A stretch of 64,000 bases of DNA from Rhipicephalus microplus (lineage: Eukaryota > Arthropoda > Arachnida > Ixodida > Ixodidae): NCBI RefSeq assembly GCF_043290135.1, contig NC_134700.1:160858053-160922052 (forward strand), written 5' to 3'. Below, piece by piece: positions 12,001-19,774 of the stretch; the stretch's first letter is position 1; every line of letters begins with the position of its first letter. The notes beneath the pieces are model-generated. The model saw only the letters and a program-made list of their open reading frames with translations. It did not search any database and had not been told where the DNA came from. A program made the position numbers and the translations under genes.

Positions 12001-12373
12001 GCTGCTCCAGAGTGCTCCCAGATTCAAAATTGCCTTCTCCAAAGTGCTCCAAAGTGGAAAGTTTTGCTGATCCAAAGTGCCTCAAAATGAAAATATTTCT
12101 GCTTCGAAAATTGCTCCAAATCAGAAGGCCTCAGTAGAATAACTGGTCACTTAATCAGAGGATGTTATAAAGGAAAAGCTTAGTGCCTAAGTTTTTTTTT
12201 GTTTTGTGTGACAAGTGAATACTTAAGTATCTACGTACCATGGTCATAAATGTGATGTTGCTTTTGTCTGGAAAATTAAATTTTTTAAAGCATTGCTAGT
12301 TAGAGCTGTTACATTATCCTCACATGTCTTCTATTCCTTTCTTTTTTTCCAGTCGACATTGGCAGCGAAGTGA
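1..12373 (+). CDS. TUBG1: gamma-tubulin gene, 3' two thirds (overview of exons)
   Basis: Gamma-tubulin nucleates microtubules as part of the gamma-tubulin ring complex at centrosomes and spindle poles. Seen: exons 1-55, 513-726, 3394-3543, 5064-5216, 7145-7306 and 10880-11071 join in one frame with GT donors and AG acceptors. They encode about 309 residues beginning at the GGTGSG loop that contacts the GTP phosphates and including [38 protein letters not shown] and [18 protein letters not shown], which are hallmarks of gamma- rather than alpha- or beta-tubulin. The family is about 450 residues long, so roughly the first 140 codons lie left of the window. The last exon either reads on to a stop at 11087-11089 or splices to 12353-12373. 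Introns are 0.5-3.6 kb and full of repeats. Identification of the family is secure; orthology to a particular paralog is not resolved. Confidence 0.95.
513..726 (+). CDS. TUBG1: gamma-tubulin exon: [20 protein letters not shown] segment
   Basis: The acceptor is TTCCAG at 507-512. The first G completes the split arginine codon, then the frame reads [47 protein letters not shown] and [13 protein letters not shown]. The donor GTGAGT starts at 727. This is the part of the nucleotide-binding domain that includes the Asn contacting the guanine base. The upstream ATG at 502 is in-frame intron sequence and not the start. Confidence 0.94.
1350..1445. mobile_element. Tigger-like MITE fragment (one end)
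   Basis: The stretch ends in ATGCGAGTAAATACGGTA, which is the reverse complement of the terminal repeat (TACCGTATTTATTCGCG...) of the pogo/Tigger element at 20474-22003. It lies in an intron of gamma-tubulin. Only this end is recognisable. Confidence 0.45.
1878..2175 (+). repeat. unclassified dispersed repeat, copy A
   Basis: It shares many blocks in the same order with 7858-8004 plus 10000-10262: a 'tttgcactgaaattt-actatt-gaactt-cc-aaag' block, a 'cccttcagat' block, a 'ctg-ggcaaa-ctgc-ttca-gc' block, and a 'gttccaacatgga' block. No conserved long reading frame or recognisable protein is present. It lies inside a gamma-tubulin intron. Confidence 0.55.
2800..3037 (+). mobile_element. Ruka-like tRNA-derived SINE
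   Basis: A full-length copy begins with the tRNA-like head (A box TGGTCTAGTGGCTAAGG, B box GGGTTCGATTCC) and continues into the family body. It ends in a short A/T-rich tail. A perfect 13-bp duplication, AATTATCATGCTT, flanks it at 2787-2799 and 3038-3050. It is inserted in a gamma-tubulin intron in sense orientation. Confidence 0.9.
3394..3543 (+). CDS. TUBG1: gamma-tubulin exon: [15 protein letters not shown] to TTDHE
   Basis: The acceptor CTGCAG ends at 3393 and the donor GTGAGA begins at 3544. Exactly 50 codons encode [31 protein letters not shown] and [17 protein letters not shown]. The exon spans the junction between the GTPase domain and the intermediate domain. Its phase is 0 at both ends. 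Confidence 0.94.
4794..4977 (+). repeat. 92-bp tandem duplication (two copies)
   Basis: A unit beginning TTTTCCGATTTCGCACTGAA and ending CTCGAGCAGTTGAAAT occurs twice head to tail with a 92-bp offset and almost no differences. This indicates a recent local duplication in the intron just upstream of the exon at 5064. Confidence 0.85.
5064..5216 (+). CDS. TUBG1: gamma-tubulin exon: [19 protein letters not shown] segment
   Basis: The acceptor is GTGCAG (to 5063) and the donor GTGAGT (from 5217). Fifty-one codons encode [31 protein letters not shown] and [18 protein letters not shown], typical of the gamma-tubulin intermediate domain. A degraded SINE fragment follows about 45 bp into the next intron. 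Confidence 0.94.
5261..5375 (+). mobile_element. degraded SINE fragment (3' body)
   Basis: Blocks of the SINE body are recognisable in order: 'cattt-gatg-aggtgaaatg', 'aggcccgtgt', 'accccaggtg', 'ggagccc-ccacta' and 'catctctcata'. The tRNA-like head is missing. It is much more diverged than the other copies, so probably old. Confidence 0.6.
5931..6754. mobile_element. Tigger/pogo-like non-autonomous element
   Basis: It starts TA-CAGTAGAATCTCAGTGATG and ends in the partial inverted copy ...CACCTTCTACTG-TA. The CAGTAGAA terminus and TA duplication are typical of pogo/Tigger elements of the Tc1/mariner superfamily. The interior (about 800 bp) shows no transposase frame. It sits in a gamma-tubulin intron. 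Confidence 0.6.
7145..7306 (+). CDS. TUBG1: gamma-tubulin exon: [20 protein letters not shown] segment
   Basis: The acceptor is CGTGCAG (to 7144) and the donor GTATTT (from 7307). Fifty-four codons encode [36 protein letters not shown] and [16 protein letters not shown]. The [10 protein letters not shown] stretch is specific to gamma-tubulins. Phase is 0 at both ends. Confidence 0.94.
7858..8004 (+). repeat. unclassified dispersed repeat, copy B left part
   Basis: It matches copy A (1878-2175) from its AT-rich start through the 'cccttcagat' block. The rest of the copy resumes at about 10000, after the LINE at 8005-9999, so the LINE appears to have inserted into it. Confidence 0.5.
8013..8971 (+). 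pseudogene. LINE reverse transcriptase, broken
   Basis: Seen: [18 protein letters not shown] and [16 protein letters not shown] in one frame, a stop/frameshift near 8204, then [38 protein letters not shown] and SYGAETW. These are RT domains 2-7 and the thumb of an RTE-like polymerase. The catalytic FADD box reads FAND: the first aspartate codon at 8552-8554 is AAT. A TGA at 8969-8971 ends the frame, although the matching downstream sequence ([16 protein letters not shown]...) continues in phase. It is not functional. Confidence 0.85.
9100..9790 (+). repeat. minisatellite, about five units of 105-140 bp, inside the LINE
   Basis: Units repeat a block with 'ctcgcataccctgtggcaca', 'tagccgctttacgcgtccgt', runs of GTCTGTCCGTCC, and 'agagaacactcaaagtacc'. 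Unit starts judged by the 'cataccctg' block are near 9180, 9307, 9411, 9551 and 9670. Unit length varies because the GTCC/GTCT runs expand and contract. Flanking LINE coding sequence resumes directly on both sides. Confidence 0.85.
9791..9977 (+). pseudogene. LINE C-terminal tail after the minisatellite
   Basis: The frame reads [38 protein letters not shown] and [22 protein letters not shown]. This is the conserved C-terminal tail of RTE-type polymerases. The same tail is found at 42450-42582 and 44156-44212 in other 3' fragments of the family. Confidence 0.8.
10000..10262 (+). repeat. unclassified dispersed repeat, copy B right part
   Basis: It resumes the match to copy A after the LINE, with 'ggcaaagctgcctttcaagc' and 'gttccaacatgga' blocks. 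A partial internal duplication is visible: the 'ccccttcagat' and 'ggcaaa-ct-cctttca' blocks occur again at about 10095-10160. Confidence 0.45.
10880..11089 (+). CDS. TUBG1: gamma-tubulin last long exon: C-terminal helices
   Basis: The acceptor is CATCCAG (to 10879). The exon encodes [36 protein letters not shown] and [13 protein letters not shown], the C-terminal helical domain. Read through, it ends VRKTT-stop at 11087-11089. However GTACGG at 11072 directly after CAG is a plausible splice donor, in which case coding ends at 11071 and resumes at 12353. Either ending gives a protein close to the usual family length. Confidence 0.9.
   Translation: MFQRTLQQFDKLRKREAFLEQFRKEPMFKDTLEELDNSRDNVQELVDEYVAATKPDYLSWVSRQVRKTT
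11980..12135 (+). repeat. degenerate short tandem repeat (TGCTCCAAAGT-type)
   Basis: Variants of a 'ttgctccaaagtgctccaaa' block recur several times with about 15-30 bp spacing. It lies in the possible last intron of gamma-tubulin. No coding signal. Confidence 0.45.
12353..12373 (+). CDS. TUBG1: possible alternative terminal exon of gamma-tubulin
   Basis: A pyrimidine-rich acceptor (TTTCTTTTTTTCCAG, ending 12352) is followed in phase 0 by STLAAK and a TGA stop. Joined to the CAG at 11069-11071 it gives ...WVSRQSTLAAK. An AATAAA signal lies 204 bp downstream. Only six residues are involved and no comparison could be made, so this rests on splice-site quality and position. Confidence 0.4.
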   Translation, partial: STLAAK

Positions 12374-12576
12374 AGTAGGCTTCAGCTGCTTATGATTTTG
12401 TCCAGCCCTGCAACTTGTTGCGCGGTTTTCTTTTTTTCTAACAAATGGCTAGTTTGTGAACTATATTCTAACATACCGTACACGTGTGTGTATGTACGTG
12501 CATTGCTGTTGACGGTGTTGTTAAATTAGGTTCCAAGCAAAATAGCCTGTTAGTGTAGTCCTCACCAAAACTCTGA

Positions 12577-12582
12577 AATAAA
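12577..12582 (+). terminator. AATAAA polyadenylation signal
   Basis: An AATAAA hexamer lies about 1.5 kb past the read-through stop and 204 bp past the stop of the possible terminal exon. Its spacing fits the latter better. The sequence is AT-rich, so a chance match is possible. Confidence 0.4.
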
Positions 12583-12794
12583 AGGAAAACATTTGTTAAT
12601 ATATGTGCCAAAACTACCTAACATGGATGCTGTTTGACAAAACTATGACGTGCATCAAACGTAATGTACATAATTTTGGAGTGTATAAACTCAAACTTGC
12701 ATTTATAGAGTGCTGTAGTATAGATGCATTTTTTTTCTAAAACTTTTCTCTTTTTTTTCTTTTTTCTTTAGTGTGTTTGGGTGTAGTTGAGATC

Positions 12795-13029
12795 GCCCCG
12801 CCACAGTAGTCTAGTGGCTAAGACACTCGGCTGCTGACTCCTAGTTCACGGGGATCGAATCTCGTCTGCGGCGGCTGCATTTTCGATGGAGGCGAAAATG
12901 CTGTAGGCCCGTGTGCTCAGATTCGTGTGCACGTTAAGGAACCCCAGGTGGTCGAAATTACCGGAGCCCTCCACTACGACGTCTCTCATAATCATATGGT
13001 GGTTTTGGGGCCTTAGACCCCACATATCA
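12795..13029 (+). mobile_element. Ruka-like SINE, somewhat diverged
   Basis: The head (AGTCTAGTGGCTAAGACACT, B box GGGATCGAATCTC) and the body through 'ccccacatatca' are complete. Substitutions are more frequent than in most copies and the flanking duplication is unclear (GTTGAG only), suggesting an older insertion. It lies just past the gamma-tubulin polyadenylation signal. Confidence 0.85.
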
Positions 13030-13739
13030 GGGTTGAGCTTATCAGGTCATTCTGCTGATCGTGCGCTGTGGTTGTTGCCATTCTTAACTTTGTGCTTTAG
13101 ATGTATATAGTACATGAAGCATGCATTTCGCTGCACATTACGTTCATGGCATAAAAGTTGCACATTTTTTAGTTATACCCAATGCAATCACTGTCTGTAT
13201 TAACAGAAAATAATTCTTTTTTGCTTATCGAAATTGTGAGCATCGCCAATACTTATTGTACTTCTTTGGGGCCTCTTGCTTATAGTGCACAAAGTTTGCT
13301 ATTGTAGGACGATTTTAGTTGTCACTCCTGGCTATGCCTACACTAAAACCAACTGAACATTTTTATAAGAGTGCAACGACCAGTATTCAAAGTTCTTGAA
13401 GTGTTTTTGTCCTGAACAGCGAGGTTCTACATACCTCATTCTGTGTTATACAATCATAGACATTTTTTTCTCATGATTTTGATGATGGCTTGCATGAATG
13501 CTTGCAGAGCAGTAATAGGCAGCTGTTTTAGAACATATTTAAGGTAAACGCATAAACATGTCCACACATTTTCTTCACATTTCCGAAGAAGACGCTGCCT
13601 CAAATGCATTGTTTTCAAAGAGTGCGTATTGCAAGGATTTTGTGAGCACCTGTTTATGTGTAGACATGTACACGTGTTGCACTGTTCTGAGTTTCAAGAT
13701 ATTTAGGCTAGTAATTGTGTCTATGTCTGCTCCACAATT

Positions 13740-13990
13740 TATTGATTGATTGATTGATATGTGGGGTTTAACGTCCCAAAACCACCATATGATTATGAGA
13801 GACGCCGTAGTGGAGGGCTCCGGAAATTTCGACCACCTGGGGTTCTTTAACGTGCACCCAAATCTGAGCACATGGGCCTACAACATTTCCGCCTCCATCG
13901 GAAATGCAGCCGCCGCAGCCGGGATTCGAACCCGCGACCTGCGGGTCAGCAGCCGAGTACCTTAGCCACTAGACCACCGCGGTGGTGCTT
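13740..13990 (-). mobile_element. Ruka-like SINE
   Basis: Inverted copy: (ATTG)n tail at the left, tRNA-like head at the right. A 12-bp duplication, TGCTCCACAATT, flanks it at 13728-13739 and 13991-14002. The family boxes are well preserved. Confidence 0.9.
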
Positions 13991-14204
13991 TGCTCCACAA
14001 TTAGAAAGCCATCAATGGCACTTTTGTTCTTTGTGCAAAAAGACGACTAGCCAGTCTCAACGACGCACAATGCATAATTTTTGGCGCACAATTCCCACTG
14101 TGTACAGAATTTTTTTGGTATATTGCATTCTGAGACAGTACGCGTATAGTGTCTTTGCCCACACAGCCCGCATAGCTGTAGCTTTGCTCTCTCCTAAATG
14201 GGGT

Positions 14205-14800
14205 TGTTACGAGCCGCGTCGGTGGCCGCAGCGGACCCAGTAGGTAGCATGGAGCTGGGTGGTGGTCGTCATTCCGCAGGCCACGGGGACGTTCCGAACA
14301 CTAGAGAGCTGAGGCAGAGGGACAGACGTAAAGGAAAACTTAACAAGACGTTTATTTGCAACATGTTGGACAGTAACGTCCGAACGACGACTCTTCTCGC
14401 GACACTCTCCTCTTTTCTTCTGGCAGGCTGCTCGCGCTGCCTCGCCGGGCAGTTCCGAAGATAGGGGTGGAAATGACACTTCGGGGAACCAACCACTCAT
14501 GGAGAGCACAACACAAGTATCCCTTCACACACGTGGCAGATGAAACGTTGCACACGCGCGGGGACTAGGAAGCGACCACGCAGGAGAAATTCATGGCAGT
14601 CACTCCTGTAGCACACAACCGGCCTTCCGCACATTCCAGAGGGGCCCGCCCGTAGCCACTGCCCCGCAGGCGAAGCGCACAGCCGAGACAAATACAGCCG
14701 ATGCAGGTGACAACCCGCACCCCACAAAAGAATGTCCGAGATGACGGGAAGGCACGCTTGGGGGCAGCCGGCCCAAGGACTTCGTTACTGCTTTGTAACA
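14205..14800 (-). repeat. 3' LTR of the gypsy element
   Basis: On the + strand it reads TGTTACGAGCCGCG...GCTTTGTAACA, so it has TG/CA termini with a short inverted end. It is 596 bp and near-identical to 19180-19774. The only length difference I see is one extra C at about 14664. Confidence 0.93.
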
Positions 14801-15297
14801 GCTTCTCCGGCGGCCAGCCGGGACCTCGACGTACAAAGGTTATCCACCTTTGTGGGGAGAGGTCGATGAAGACAACGCTGGTATGCTGAAGCCGTGGACA
14901 CCTCGATGCAGCTCTGATGCATTCCTCTGCCACCCCTGGTGAACTGGAGCCTCTGGTAGCGTCGTCCAAAATGGGAGAAAGGCTCCCGCTCTCCTGGCCA
15001 ACATTCCTTCTTGAAAGACAGCACTTGTGTCCACCACGCGAGAAACACAACTGCCAAGCAGGCAAGCGCCCATACTCTCTTCCTGAGACCCACCAGGCTT
15101 TTACTTCATCCAAAACGACCTGTTCTTCATTAATAGCAGCAGCACTTCCAACAACACAACCTGAAATAGGCTGCTCAAATTCACAAACACGTGTCGTGAT
15201 AAAGCACAAATACAAAAAAAGCAATTGTAAACCTGTCACACACAAAAAAAATGGAACCTAAATACCCAAGCCAGATTACCTGACGCCATCAAGATCC

Positions 15298-16050
15298 CTA
15301 GAAACGACGACTTAAGCCGTCAGCGTTGCCATTCAATTTGCCTCTCTTGTAACGAATTTCGAAAGAGTATTGTTGCAATAGCAAGCTCCAGCGAAGTAGC
15401 CGGCCGTTCTTAGGCGACATCGTTTGCAACCACGTGAGGGGACAGTGGTCCGTCTCGATAATAAACTCTGATCCCGCGAGATAGCATGCGAGCTTCTGAA
15501 CCGCCCATACAACACAGGCGCATTCTTTCTCTGAAGCGCTATAGGCTTCTTCCCTTACAGTTAGTTTGCGGCTTGCATATAGCACGGGATGTTCCTCTCC
15601 TGCGTCGTTTCTCTGACACAATACTACGCTCATGCCGCGGTCACTTGCATCGCACTGAACCATGAAGGGTCTAGCGTAGTCGGGGGCTTGAAGTACAGGT
15701 TGGCTCATGAGCGCATTTTTCAGCGCTAAGAATGCCCTCGCTTTCTCTTCATCCCACTCCAGAATCTGAGGTTCGGTTTTTCTGAGAGCGTCAGTAAGCG
15801 GGCTGGCAAGCTCTGAATAATGGGGAATGTAATGCTGGTAGTACCCTGCCAATCCTAGGAACGACCGCACATCTGTCGTTGTCCGGGGCTGCGGAAAATT
15901 ATTAACTGCCGCCACTTTGACATCGGAAGGTGTGCGGTGGCCTTGCCCCACTATGTGACCCAGGTAAGTAACCTCTGCTCGGCCAAGTTGGCATTTCCGA
16001 GCCTTCACGGTCAGACCTGCTTTGCGGAAACGTTGAAGCACTGCTCGCAA
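15298..16050 (-). pseudogene. gypsy reverse transcriptase C-terminal part and RNase H
   Basis: The frame starts MRAVLQRFRKAGLTVK, then has KCQLGRAEVTYLGHIV, RSFLGLAGYYQHYIPHYS (RT thumb/connection) and an RNase H with FMVQCDASDRGMSVVLCQ (Asp), AYSASEKECACVVWAVQK (Glu) and FIIETDHCPLTWL (Asp). The RNase H catalytic acids are all kept. It ends NADGLSRRF-stop at 15298. It is out of frame with the upstream RT segment. Confidence 0.9.
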
Positions 16051-16391
16051 GTGGGTGAGATGTTTGGACCATGACCCTGAAAATAATCCAGATAAGGCAG
16101 GGCAAACCCCTCTAAACCCCGCAATACCTTGTCCATGAGAGCCGAGAAACAGTAGGGGGCATTCTTTAAGCCGAAGCTCAACACCTTAGGGCGGTATGTT
16201 CCTATGGGAGAAATAAACGCCGCATATCTGCTGGCCCTTTCGGTCAAAGGCACCTGCCAATAACCCCGAACGAGGTCGAAGGTAGAGATGTACTTAGCAC
16301 TGCTTACTGCCTCAATTCTTTCCTCTGTATTTGGTATGGGGTAGGTCTGATTCTTCGTTATGCGATTTGACCTCCGGTAATCAACGCATGG
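16047..16391 (-). pseudogene. gypsy reverse transcriptase palm, active site damaged
   Basis: After the in-frame stop at 16392-16394 the sequence continues PCVDYRRSNRITKNQTYPIP, FDLVRGYWQVPLTERAS and FGLKNAPYCFSALMDKVL, normal gypsy RT motifs. At ALPYLD the frame shifts: the expected second catalytic aspartate of YLDD and the next few residues are missing, and the sequence rejoins in another frame at FSGSWSKHL. This deletion at about 16080-16090 removes polymerase activity. Confidence 0.85.
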
Positions 16392-16685
16392 TCACGGATC
16401 TTTCCCAGGAACCTCCACTAATATAAGCAAAGAGGTATAATCGCTTTCACAAGCTTCAATCACATCGAGCTCAAGCATTCTTTTAATCTCGGTCTCAATA
16501 ATGGCACGCTGACGCGGCGACACTCGATACGCCTTTGACTGCACGGGCTGAGTGGCCGTAAGCTCTATGTCATGCACTACCAAATTTGTTCGGCCCGGTT
16601 TCTCCGAGAACATGTCCTCATATTCTATCAGGAGGCTTTCTAGGTCACGCTTCTCGTTAGCTGTGAGCTCAGCTACCTCAACCAT
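16392..16685 (-). pseudogene. gypsy reverse transcriptase N-terminal segment
   Basis: The frame runs VAELTANEKRDLESLLIEY, FSEKPGRTNLVVHDIEL, SKAYRVSPRQRAIIETEIK and TSLLILVEVPGKDP-stop. This region precedes the RT fingers in gypsy polyproteins. The terminating TGA stands where the family has arginine (CGA to TGA, a CpG-type change). Confidence 0.88.
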
Positions 16686-16712
16686 GGCCTTGAGCGTTTG
16701 ACCAGCGTTATC

Positions 16713-17333
16713 CTACTTTCTTTCCGCTCCCGAAAAGGGGAAATCTAGTGGTGGCTCTTTGAACACGTTTACCGCCATGTTTACGACAACCTCTCTCTCT
16801 CTATACGGTTTGAGCAGATTGCTGTGGTAGATCTGCTGCGTCTTACGTCTACCTAGCATCCTTACCAGATAGTTTGTGTCGGACAGCCTTTGAACGACTT
16901 CTGCCGGACCTTCCCATTGGACATCTAGCTTATTCATTGGTGAAGGTTTCAGCCGTATTACTTGATCTCCAGCTTCAAACCGGCGTGATCTTGCCGACCT
17001 GTCGTAGTAGCGTTTGGCCCGAGCCTGTGCCTTGCTCATCTCATCCCCTGCCAGCTCCTGTGCTCTATGCAACCTTTCTAGCAGAGTTAGCACATATTCA
17101 ACCACCGTAGGGTCCTCCGCTCGTTCTTCCCATGACTCCCGAAGAATACGGAGTGGGGATCGCAGAGAGCGACCGTAGACCAATTCTGCCGGGGTAAATC
17201 CAGTGGCTTCATGAGGTGCAGTCCTGAGCGCAAACATGGTTGCTGGCAAGCACACATCCCAGTCGACTTTGCGCTCGAAACAGAGTGCTCGAAGGACGCG
17301 TTTCATTACCGAGTGTAACTTTTCTACTGGGTT
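16713..17333 (-). pseudogene. gypsy integrase C-terminal half
   Basis: Directly after the stop at 17334-17336 the frame continues NPVEKLHSVMKRVLRAL (the E of VEK is the expected third acid of the DDE triad), then CLPATMFALRTAPHEATGF, PAELVYGRSLRSPLR, and a basic C-terminal domain with AKRYYDRSARSRRFEAGDQV and NLLKPYRERE. The open frame begins at Met 17306 and ends at 16713. It is followed by the RT segment, not by the 3' LTR. Confidence 0.9.
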
Positions 17334-18986
17334 TCACTGGGGTTGATACACCGAGCTGTGGATTAATCGGATTCCACATTTCTCTAAGAAAGTTGTAGTC
17401 AGTGCACTCGTAAAAACGGTCCCTTGATCGGACTGTATTTCAGCGTGAAAACCAACGCGTGCGAAAATAGACAACAGCGCGTTTACCACTTCTACCGAGC
17501 TCAGTTCCTTTAAAGGCACTGCCTCGGGAAACTTGGTCGCGGGACAAATTACTGTTAAGACATGATGGTAACCGGATGTTGTTGTTGAAAGAGGCCCTAC
17601 TGTGTCGATCACGAGTTGTCGAAAAGGCTCAGTGATCACTGGCACGAGCTTCATTGGGGCACGAACCTTATCCCCTGGTTTTCCTACACGCTGACAGGTG
17701 TCGCAGGTTCTGACAAAATTCTCTATTTCCCGGAAACGACCCGGCCAATAGTATTCCTGCAGCAGGCAATCCTTCGTTTTTTTTACCCTCAAGTGACCCG
17801 ACCATAAGCTACCGTGAGCTAAGTGTAAAAGATCACGGCGGTAACATTCCGGTACCACTAACTGATCAAACTGCACCCGTCTGCGATCTAGATACTTACG
17901 ATAAAGTATCCCGGCCCTGTTCTGATACATCACCTTTTTCTTTGAAATACCCTCATTACTCTGACTCCTTATATTTTGAAGAGTGGGGTCTGCTCTTTGC
18001 TGCGCTATAAGGGACGATCGATCCACTCCCAGCAAAGTCTGCAGGCTACTAGATGCAGGAGTAATCATTTCCTCACACACACTTCCAGATTCAAGAGGGT
18101 CTTCCTCGTTTTCATCCGCGCCTTCATCGCTCACTTGATCAGTGCTTGGTGTGATCGTGTCTACCGTGTTCGTGGGCTCTCCATCTCCGGCTTTCTCAGT
18201 GATTCTCAAGGGAACATCGAGCGGTGCGGCTCTAGTTGCGAGTTCTCGCGCCTTTGAGCGAGTGAGCGCGCAGACAACCCCATCCCCGTACGCTAGATTC
18301 TTCTGTCCTAGTAACCAATTGGATTTGTTTGAAAACAAGTATGCATACTGCTTTGGCAAATAAGCAAATACCGCAGCCTCTGTGTGCAATGCGCCAAAGG
18401 GGCCCTCGATGCATACCTTAGCAATCGGAAGGCATACGCTTGATGGTTCCGCTGCTTGTTTAATCCAAGCGCACTCTCCTGTGAAATGTTCAGCTTTAAC
18501 ATACAAGGGATGGACCACGTCCATTGTCGCTGCCGAATCCCGCAGCACGCGACACTCTTTTCCATTTACTATCAGCTTTCTGATATATGGCTCCAGCAGT
18601 CGCATGTTTTCACCCTCGCTGTCGACTGAGAAGCAAACAACTTTTGGACTCTTGCAGACGGCCGCAATGTGACCTGGCTTGTGGCATTTATAGCACACAA
18701 GTGGTCGCCTCTTTTCAAACGCACTGTTTTGGTGCCTTTCCTCAACCGTGGTCTCATTACTTACCTCCCGTTGCTTTTCGGGATCAGTGTTGCGCTCTTG
18801 ATTCTCTTGGACTGAATGTCCCCTCCACCCAGTTGCATTTTTGATCTGGCCCTCCCGCTGGGGAATTTCTCTTCTATCAAGCGCGCGGCGCGAAACAAAA
18901 TCCTCCGCTAGCTCCGCGGCCCTCGACACAGTGGTTACCTTCGTTCCCATGCTGGCCCGAGCATGGGAACCTACGTTCCCATGCAC
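17334..18986 (-). pseudogene. gypsy Gag C-terminus, protease and integrase N-terminal half
   Basis: The 550-codon frame holds, in order: a charged Gag tail, a CCHC knuckle (CYKCHKPGHIAAVC, about residues 98-111), a retropepsin-like region with LRDSAAT (about 148-154), an acidic linker, the HHCC zinc domain of integrase (HLAHGSLWSGH ... CDTC), and the core with VIDTVGPL (first Asp) and SDQGTVFTS (second Asp). A TGA stop interrupts just before the third acid. The capsid part of Gag is absent. Confidence 0.92.
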
Positions 18987-19135
18987 CGGTCAACGTAGAG
19001 TAGTTATCCAAATTTACCACCTTTCCTACAAAACTCTAGATAAAGCCTGGTAAAATCTCAGTGAAGAAAAGTCGAGCACTCACCGCACCCTGCAGCCATG
19101 ATCTCAGCGGAGACGATCCCGATGCTGGCCCGAGC
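18949..19135 (+). repeat. 14-bp direct repeat bounding the 5' leader of the gypsy element
   Basis: ATGCTGGCCCGAGC occurs at 18949-18962 and again at 19122-19135. The interval lies between the primer binding site and the truncated Gag frame. It may mark the rearrangement that removed most of Gag, but the intact element would be needed to show this. Confidence 0.5.
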
Positions 19136-19157
19136 TTTTTGCGACTTGGCGTGAGCA

Positions 19158-19178
19158 GAATCCCACCGCTGCCATCCA
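19158..19178 (-). other. primer binding site, tRNA-Leu type
   Basis: On the - strand, immediately inside the 5' LTR, the sequence is TGG-A-TGGCAGCGGTGGGATTC. It is complementary to a tRNA 3' end GAATCCCACCGCTGCCA-CCA, which matches animal tRNA-Leu, with one extra base next to the CCA complement. Its position supports the LTR boundaries. Confidence 0.75.
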
Positions 19179-19179
19179 G

Positions 19180-19774
19180 GTTTACGAGCCGCGTCGGTGG
19201 CCGCAGCGGACCCAGTAGGTAGCATGGAGCTGGGTGGTGGTCGTCATTCCGCAGGCCACGGGGACGTTCCGAACTCTAGAGAGCTGAGGCAGAGGGACAG
19301 GCGTGAAGGAAAACTTAACAAGACGTTCATTTGCAACATGTTGGACAGTAACGTCCGAACGACGACTCTTATCGCGACACTCTCCTCTTTTCTTCTGGCG
19401 GGCTGCTCGCGCTGCCTCGCCGGGCAGTTCCGAAGATAGGGGTGGAAATGACACTTCGGGGAACCAACCACTCATAGAGAGCACAACACAAGTATCCCTT
19501 CACACACGTGGCAGATGAAACGTGGCACACGCGCGGGGACTAGGAAGCGACCACGCAGGAGAAATTCATGGCAGTCGCTCCTGTAGCACACAACCGGCCT
19601 TCCGCACATTCCAGAGGGGCCCGCCCGTAGCCACTGCCCGCAGGCGAAGCGCACAGCCGAGACAAATACAGCCGGTTCAGGTGAGAACCCGCACCCCACA
19701 AAAGAATGTCCGAGATGACGGGAAGGCACGCTTGGGGGCAGCCGGCCCAAGGACTTCGTTACTGCTTTGTAACA
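19180..19774 (-). repeat. 5' LTR of the gypsy element
   Basis: It is 595 bp and aligns end to end with 14205-14800. The inner terminus is slightly altered (GTTTACGAG instead of TGTTACGAG). GGGT follows at 19775-19778 as the target duplication. Confidence 0.92.

Larger units (their letters stand above)
14205..19774 (-). mobile_element. Ty3/gypsy LTR retrotransposon with integrase before reverse transcriptase (Gmr1-type order)
   Basis: Two LTRs (14205-14800 and 19180-19774) are direct repeats differing at about 13-15 of 596 positions, which suggests a fairly recent insertion. TG...CA ends are intact on the left LTR. GGGT is duplicated at 14201-14204 and 19775-19778. A tRNA-Leu-type primer binding site adjoins the 5' LTR on the - strand. 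The order from 5' to 3' is nucleocapsid zinc knuckle, protease, integrase, reverse transcriptase, RNase H. Most gypsy elements have integrase last; integrase-first order with gypsy-like domains is known from Gmr1-like elements. Gag is almost entirely missing, and two nonsense codons plus a deletion at the RT active site make this copy inactive. Confidence 0.93.

Noticed and set aside
14565..15245. 226-codon - strand frame spanning the 3' LTR of the gypsy element
   Set aside because: It begins with a hydrophobic run and could suggest an extra gene, but it runs through the LTR, has no family resemblance, and related short frames appear in the other LTR by repetition.
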